NCBI GenBank assembly: GCA_937967705.1
Contig: CALCJG010000367.1
Coordinates: 1-8,662, forward strand
Length of the DNA stretch: 8,662 nt
Source: an uncultured Spirochaetia bacterium
GTDB taxonomy: Bacteria; Spirochaetota; UBA4802; JAGODF01
Direction of reading: 5' to 3'
Positions 4,730 through 8,662 of the stretch are shown here, one piece after another. Both the position numbers and the translations under genes were made by a program. Under the pieces are notes generated by a model. It saw only the letters and a program-made list of their open reading frames with translations, was not told the DNA's origin and did not search any database. Within the stretch, counting starts at the first letter, position 1. Each line of letters starts with the position of its first letter.

Positions 4730-6121
4730 ATGAGCCAGAAAGATTTTATGTTGCTGAGGAAGACGATAAGGACGAACAGGCTGGTATACGGACTGCTGAA
4801 ATTTCCCCGATTGACCGCCTTTTTGCTCACCTACCTCCTGGGGCCCCGCATGATCGAGAAAGAAACCCCCGGGAACAGGGACACCCGTTTCGGGCTGGCG
4901 CGTCTCGGAAGCGGGATGGCCACGGCGGATGAGCTCGCCTCCATGCGCTGGTATATCATCGCCATGGTGGAGATGATGGAAAACCTGCTGAAGGCCCATG
5001 AAAAGGGGGAGCCGATCGTCTGCTACGACTGGAGCGTTCCCTCGGAGATCATCAGGGCTTTCCATGTCGAAACGACCTCGCCGGTACATTTCAACCGGCT
5101 CAGCTTCAACAACAATTCCGACTACGCCATGGAGATGATCGACAAGGCCGATGGGGAGGGGCTGGATTACGACATGTGCAATCTCAACCGCGTGGCCATG
5201 GGGGCCATCCTCGACCGGCAGATGCCGCCCCCAACCCTCTACGTGTCGGCTTCTCATCCCTGCGATTCCTCCCGAACCAGCAACCAGATACTCCATTATC
5301 TCTCCGATGCGGAACACTACGTGCTCGAGGCTCCCTATCACCGCGAGAAGGAAGACCTGGACTTCTACGCCAAAAATCTCTGGGACATGATCGCCTTTTT
5401 GGAGAAGCACTTCAACAGGCCGCTGGATTGGGAGAAGCTGAAAAAATCCGTCGAAAACATCAACGCCTTCAACAAATACCTGCGGGAGGTAACTGTCCTG
5501 CACCGGGCCATCCCCAGTCCCAACCTGGCCCTGTATCTTCAGAACACCTTTTCCCTGCACATGACCATACCGGAAACCGACTATGCGGTGAACATGGCCG
5601 GCAAACTCCTGGAAATCGCCCGGGAAAGAGTGGCCAGACCCACCAGGAAAATGAAGGAGAAGGAAAGGGTTCGGGTGATATGCTGGGACCCCGTTCCTCC
5701 CGCCTTCGATTATTACAAATGGATCGAGAAGCATTTCGGCGCCATCGTCGTCATCGATTACGAGGGATCCAACTTCATTCCGGATATCGACACCTCGTCA
5801 CGGGAAGCCATGATACGGGGGCTGGGCGAATACCGCCTGATGACAGGCATGATACGGCAGACCCACGGGGATGCCACCTTCATAACCGAAGAACTTGAGC
5901 AGTATATCGATGAGTACTCGGCGGATTGTGCTATCATGAACAACACGACGGGATGCAGGGGAAACGTCGCGGCAAAAAAACTGATCATCGACGTGTGCCG
6001 CCGAAGAGGCATTCCTGTCCTGTTTCTGGATGTGGACATCTACGACAAGAGGATCAATTCGGAGGCGGAAATGAAAACGAAGATCAGGGACTTTTTCGTC
6101 AGCAACGGGTGGGGGCGATAA
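4730..6121 (+). CDS. 2-hydroxyacyl-CoA dehydratase / benzoyl-CoA reductase-type subunit, HgdA/BcrB-like
   Basis: This 463-aa protein is of the HgdB/BcrB/BcrC superfamily, which binds CoA thioesters and a low-potential iron-sulfur centre for ketyl-radical dehydration or ring/double-bond reduction. CYDWSVPSEIIRAF (98-111) matches the C-x3-P-x-E-(L/I)-I opening of the first domain. Cys150 (YDMCNLNR), Cys178 (SHPCDSSR) and Cys409 (TTGCRGN) occupy the three cluster-ligand positions of the family. The end (RRRGIPVLFLDVDIYDKR, then EMKTKIRDFF) matches the usual GIP-L-D-D-R close. Its length is slightly above that of typical BcrB/HgdA, because of an N-terminal stretch of about 60 residues, with a hydrophobic patch (30-37) too short to be a convincing membrane segment. 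AGGAG (4717-4721) lies 8 nt before the ATG. It almost certainly pairs with the next gene product, 2 nt downstream. Which reaction it performs cannot be told from sequence. Confidence 0.85.
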   Translation: MSQKDFMLLRKTIRTNRLVYGLLKFPRLTAFLLTYLLGPRMIEKETPGNRDTRFGLARLGSGMATADELASMRWYIIAMVEMMENLLKAHEKGEPIVCYDWSVPSEIIRAFHVETTSPVHFNRLSFNNNSDYAMEMIDKADGEGLDYDMCNLNRVAMGAILDRQMPPPTLYVSASHPCDSSRTSNQILHYLSDAEHYVLEAPYHREKEDLDFYAKNLWDMIAFLEKHFNRPLDWEKLKKSVENINAFNKYLREVTVLHRAIPSPNLALYLQNTFSLHMTIPETDYAVNMAGKLLEIARERVARPTRKMKEKERVRVICWDPVPPAFDYYKWIEKHFGAIVVIDYEGSNFIPDIDTSSREAMIRGLGEYRLMTGMIRQTHGDATFITEELEQYIDEYSADCAIMNNTTGCRGNVAAKKLIIDVCRRRGIPVLFLDVDIYDKRINSEAEMKTKIRDFFVSNGWGR

Positions 6122-6123
6122 TC

Positions 6124-7272
6124 ATGTTAAAGGAAATCCTGGAACTGTCACAGAAAACCTTTCATCCCTATCTCGATGAGGCCCGAAGAAGCGGGAAAAA
6201 AATTCTGGGCTATTTCTGCTCCTATGTGCCCGAGGAATTGATCCATGCCGCCGGTTTTGTGCCCTACCGCATGCGGGCCGTGGAAAACCACGGAACCGTG
6301 AAATCCGATGTCTATTTTTCCTCGGTCAACTGCAGTTTCGTGCGGCAGTGTTTCAACAAGGCCCTGGAGAATGAGTTCCCCTTTCTGGACGGGGTCATCT
6401 TCATGAACAGCTGCGACCATTTGAGGAGGATGTACGATAACTGGATGCACTCAGGTCATGATCCGAAATTCCTCTACATGCTGTCCGTTCCCCATAAGAG
6501 CGACGAAATCTGTGTCGAGGAATTTACGAGGGAGCTCGCGGTCTGGAAAAAAAATATGGAGGTTTCTTTCGGTGTAACGATAACCGATCAGGCTCTGGAA
6601 AACTCCATCCGGCTCTACAACAGACAGCGTGATCTGATCTCCCGGATCTATAATCTGCGCAAGAATGACAGCGTTCCTCTCAAGGGGGGCGAGTTTACCG
6701 GGATCATGCTGGCTGTTACCTCGCTGCCGGTGGAGGTTTCCATCGAAATGCTGGAGAAAATCGTGGAGGAGATAAAGGATCGGCAGGTCAACCGGGACTC
6801 CGACATTCGGATCTATCTCGGTTCCGGGTATCACGAGGAGAGGGAGCTCCTGGACCTGATCGAGGATTCCGGCGCCATCATCGTGGGGGACAATTCTTGC
6901 CTGGGCATCATGCAGTTCGACCGGAACGTGGAAGAGGGGACCGATTCCCCCCTCAGGGCCATCGCCCTCCGCTATTTAAAGCGTATTTCCTGTCCCCGCA
7001 TGGTGGATGATTTCAGGAACCGGCTGAATTTCATGAACGAGGCCCTGAAGGAATTCCGCGTGGACGCCGTGATCCTGGACAAGCTGGAGTTCTGCACGCT
7101 CTGGTCCGGGATCATCTATCTGTACAAGAAGGAGCTGGAAAAGGCCGGCGTTCCGATGCTGAAACTGAGCCGGGAACTCAACAGCGGCGCCACGGGACAG
7201 ATCAAGACCCGCGTGCAGGCGCTCATCGAGGGCGTTAAAAATCAGAAAGCCAGGGCTGGTCATCAGGGCTGA
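6124..7272 (+). CDS. 2-hydroxyacyl-CoA dehydratase / benzoyl-CoA reductase-type subunit, BcrC/BadD/HgdB-like
   Basis: This 382-aa protein is the smaller catalytic partner. It starts at the ATG 2 nt after the preceding stop, behind a G-rich stretch; the frame upstream of that ATG lies within the previous gene and is discarded. FCSYVPEELIHAAGFVPYR (31-49) is the classic opening of the family. Cys70 (VNCSFVR), Cys97 (MNSCDHLRRMYDNW) and Cys324 (EFCTLW) fill the three usual cluster-ligand positions. Further cysteines at 32, 76 and 259 (GDNSCLG) bring the conserved-looking set to six, more than its partner has. TRVQALIEGV near residues 362-371 is the usual end. Length agrees with BcrC/BadD (about 380 aa). 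With the partner it should form the substrate-reducing heterodimer fed by the two upstream ATPases. It could be a dehydratase, an aryl- or enoyl-CoA reductase, or a double-cubane-type reductase. Confidence 0.87.
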   Translation: MLKEILELSQKTFHPYLDEARRSGKKILGYFCSYVPEELIHAAGFVPYRMRAVENHGTVKSDVYFSSVNCSFVRQCFNKALENEFPFLDGVIFMNSCDHLRRMYDNWMHSGHDPKFLYMLSVPHKSDEICVEEFTRELAVWKKNMEVSFGVTITDQALENSIRLYNRQRDLISRIYNLRKNDSVPLKGGEFTGIMLAVTSLPVEVSIEMLEKIVEEIKDRQVNRDSDIRIYLGSGYHEERELLDLIEDSGAIIVGDNSCLGIMQFDRNVEEGTDSPLRAIALRYLKRISCPRMVDDFRNRLNFMNEALKEFRVDAVILDKLEFCTLWSGIIYLYKKELEKAGVPMLKLSRELNSGATGQIKTRVQALIEGVKNQKARAGHQG

Positions 7273-7324
7273 TGGCAATACGAGCGGCGGTCCCGCTGTC
7301 CGCTTAAGTAAGCAGGGTGATATC

Positions 7325-8662
7325 ATGGTGTTGAGAAGAAGAGTTGTGCGGGCTGTGCTGATGTCGATTGCAGTGATCCTGCCGGTGAGCTTTCTTGCAG
7401 CCGGCGAAAAAGAAACGAAACTCCGTATACTCATCGCCGGGGCCGGTCACGGCGGCCTGGTGGCGGCGGGACATCTGGCAGCCGCGGGATACCGCGTGGA
7501 GGTCTTCGAAAGGAAGGTCCGCAGCGACATGGGCTGGGACTGGCACGACAACCTCCGTTACGTCTCTTTCCGGCAGGCGGCCGTTCCCGATCCTCCGCCG
7601 CAGCTCTACGGACGCTGCTCCGATTTTTCCTTCCTCAGCCCGGACGGGAAACAGCGCCTGCGCACCGCCATGCAGCTGACGGAGCGTGAGATCGTCATGG
7701 ACCGGAAAAAACTCCTGGACTATCTTATAAAGTTTGCCCTGGACCGCGGAGCGGTGATTCACTTCGGCAGCGAGGTTAAAGGCCCCCTGCTGGAGTCCGG
7801 GGTGGTTGCCGGCCTCCTGGTCGGCGGTAAAAAGCACCGGGCCTCCCTGGTGATCGATTCCGCCGGCATGGCCAGCCCGGTGCGGACCTCCCTGCCGGAG
7901 AGCTATGGCATACTCCGAAGGATGGGCCCCGGAGAGGTAATCCATGTCTATCGGGCCTATTACGACATCCGGGACGAGGTAGCCCTCCCCCTGCATGATT
8001 TCCCCGTTCACCTCATGCCCCTCGGCATAAAGGGGATCGCCTGGGTTCGCGTCCTGGAGCGCAGCAGCGATGTCCTCGTGGGATCCATCGATCCCCTGGA
8101 CCGGGCGGCGGTGGACCGGGTGCTGGCCTATCTGCGCCGGACATATCCGGGCATCGGGGATAAGATCGTCCGGGGCGGCCGGATCGCCCGTATCCCCCTG
8201 CGCCGGCCCCTGCCGCTCCTGGTGGGGCATAACTACGCCGTCCTGGGGGACGCGGCGGCCATGACCGTGCCGGTGATAGGCTCCGGTATGGAAAACTCCA
8301 TGCTGGCCGGGAGGCTCCTGGCGGAGACGGTGATCGCCGTCGGCGCCGTGGCCCCGCACCGGGGCATCTGGTACCACCGCGAGGATCTCTGGGATTATCA
8401 GTACCGGTTCTACCGGAAGGCCGGCGCCCGCCTCTGTTTCCTGGACCGGATCAAGACCTTCCTGCTCACGGACAAGGCAGGCAAGCCGATGAGCGGCCTC
8501 GATCCGGTCGCCCTCGACAAGGACAACGGGTCCGACCTGCCGGGCGCGGCCACCGGCGCCGTCAGTCTCGATCCGGAAGCCATCGTTCGCCTGTCGGACG
8601 GGTCGCTGATGATCTCGGATGAGTACGGCCCGGCCATCTATCATTTCACCGGCGATGGCAAG
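7325..8662 (+). CDS. FAD-dependent oxidoreductase (geranylgeranyl reductase type) running into a phytase-like esterase domain (3' truncated)
   Basis: The frame is open from ATG 7325 to the last base (446 codons, no stop). Residues 1-28 look like an export signal: LRRRVVR resembles the Tat motif, then a hydrophobic run (10-25) and an AAG boundary. Residues 33-380 form a flavoprotein: GAGHGG (39-44) and Glu62 for the ADP part of FAD, a VIDSAGMASPVR strand (177-187), and VLGDAA (306-311) followed by GSGMENSMLAG, as in geranylgeranyl reductases that saturate prenyl double bonds. At about residue 381 the character changes: GKPMSGLDPVAL, LDPEAIVRLSDGS and ISDEYGPAIYHF belong to the phytase-like esterase family, joined without that family's first part. 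Gap to the previous gene is 52 nt with a 5-bp hairpin (7283-7297), so cotranscription is plausible but less certain. ATG 7364 or a start near 7418 would remove the signal. A long minus-strand frame across it is a shadow. Confidence 0.75.
   Translation, partial: MVLRRRVVRAVLMSIAVILPVSFLAAGEKETKLRILIAGAGHGGLVAAGHLAAAGYRVEVFERKVRSDMGWDWHDNLRYVSFRQAAVPDPPPQLYGRCSDFSFLSPDGKQRLRTAMQLTEREIVMDRKKLLDYLIKFALDRGAVIHFGSEVKGPLLESGVVAGLLVGGKKHRASLVIDSAGMASPVRTSLPESYGILRRMGPGEVIHVYRAYYDIRDEVALPLHDFPVHLMPLGIKGIAWVRVLERSSDVLVGSIDPLDRAAVDRVLAYLRRTYPGIGDKIVRGGRIARIPLRRPLPLLVGHNYAVLGDAAAMTVPVIGSGMENSMLAGRLLAETVIAVGAVAPHRGIWYHREDLWDYQYRFYRKAGARLCFLDRIKTFLLTDKAGKPMSGLDPVALDKDNGSDLPGAATGAVSLDPEAIVRLSDGSLMISDEYGPAIYHFTGDGK
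8468..8662 (+). other. Phytase-like esterase segment, partial, joined in frame to the flavoprotein
   Basis: From about residue 382 of the preceding product the sequence reads TDKAGKPMSGLDP, then SLDPEAIVRLSDGS and SDEYGPAIYHF. These are signatures of the phytase-like esterase beta-propeller family, which is secreted. The first propeller portion expected before this point is missing, and the segment runs off the window. It could be a genuine fusion, a deletion that fused two genes, or a chimeric assembly join. Confidence 0.6.

Noticed and set aside
4664..5734. 356-codon open frame on the minus strand
   Set aside because: It is antisense to the first catalytic subunit and has a low-complexity, Gly/Val/His-rich product with no motif, so it is a shadow.
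5926..6123. N-terminal extension of the smaller catalytic subunit
   Set aside because: It overlaps the end of the previous gene in another frame; homologues begin close to the ATG at 6124.
1462..7272. Reading the cluster as a standard benzoyl-CoA reductase operon
   Set aside because: The ACS-like and CooC-like genes and the altered ATPase subunit do not fit BcrABCD/BadDEFG, and no ferredoxin, CoA ligase or ring-hydratase gene is visible, so gene symbols were withheld.
7304..8644. 446-codon open frame on the minus strand
   Set aside because: It lies antisense to the flavoprotein, whose FAD motifs and family signatures are clear. The minus product is rich in His, Gly, Gln and Pro with no recognisable motif, as expected from GC-rich antisense.
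1..8662. CRISPR arrays, tRNA or rRNA genes, insertion sequences
   Set aside because: No regularly spaced direct repeats, cloverleaf-like sequences, rRNA signatures or transposase-like proteins were seen on either strand.

Overview
This window is most simply read as an untrimmed metagenomic or draft contig from an obligately anaerobic bacterium, probably Desulfobacterota/Syntrophia-like. That placement is inferred from the 2-hydroxyacyl-CoA dehydratase/benzoyl-CoA reductase-type proteins, a CODH/ACS-related domain protein, a radical SAM protein and GC-rich codon use; no rRNA or tRNA is present to confirm it. Bases 1-47 are Illumina adapter, not genome. Biology begins at about base 48, inside a gene, and the window ends inside another gene.

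Layout. 48-605 (+) is the C-terminal part of a radical SAM/SPASM-type protein. 615-945 holds a sigma70-like promoter and a small four-cysteine protein whose end overlaps a possible terminator. 946-1461 is not empty: it carries a convergent, apparently broken minus-strand coding segment (1038-1344), a long imperfect hairpin and a possible divergent promoter region. From 1462 to 7272 runs a tight, same-strand set of six genes. These are two BadF/BadG/BcrA/BcrD-family ATPases (start/stop overlap), a 252-aa protein resembling the middle of the acetyl-CoA synthase beta subunit (CdhC/AcsB) but ending in a different cysteine cluster, a CooC/AcsF-like ATPase with a CxC motif, and two 2-hydroxyacyl-CoA dehydratase/benzoyl-CoA reductase-type subunits. 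A 111-nt spacer with two stem-loops separates the ATPase/assembly half from the catalytic half. From 7325 to the end is an FAD-dependent oxidoreductase of geranylgeranyl-reductase type. It has an export-signal-like N-terminus and, unexpectedly, runs in frame into the middle of a phytase-like esterase domain.

How the genes may work together (inference). The paired ATPases would couple ATP hydrolysis to low-potential electron transfer into the two-subunit iron-sulfur reductase/dehydratase, as in class I benzoyl-CoA reductase and 2-hydroxyacyl-CoA dehydratases. The inserted ACS-like protein and CooC-like ATPase are not part of those textbook systems. Their presence suggests a dedicated metal-centre assembly step, possibly nickel, or an ACS-like partner. 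This six-gene combination is the candidate undescribed system. The substrate cannot be told from the sequence, and no ferredoxin or CoA ligase gene is visible here.
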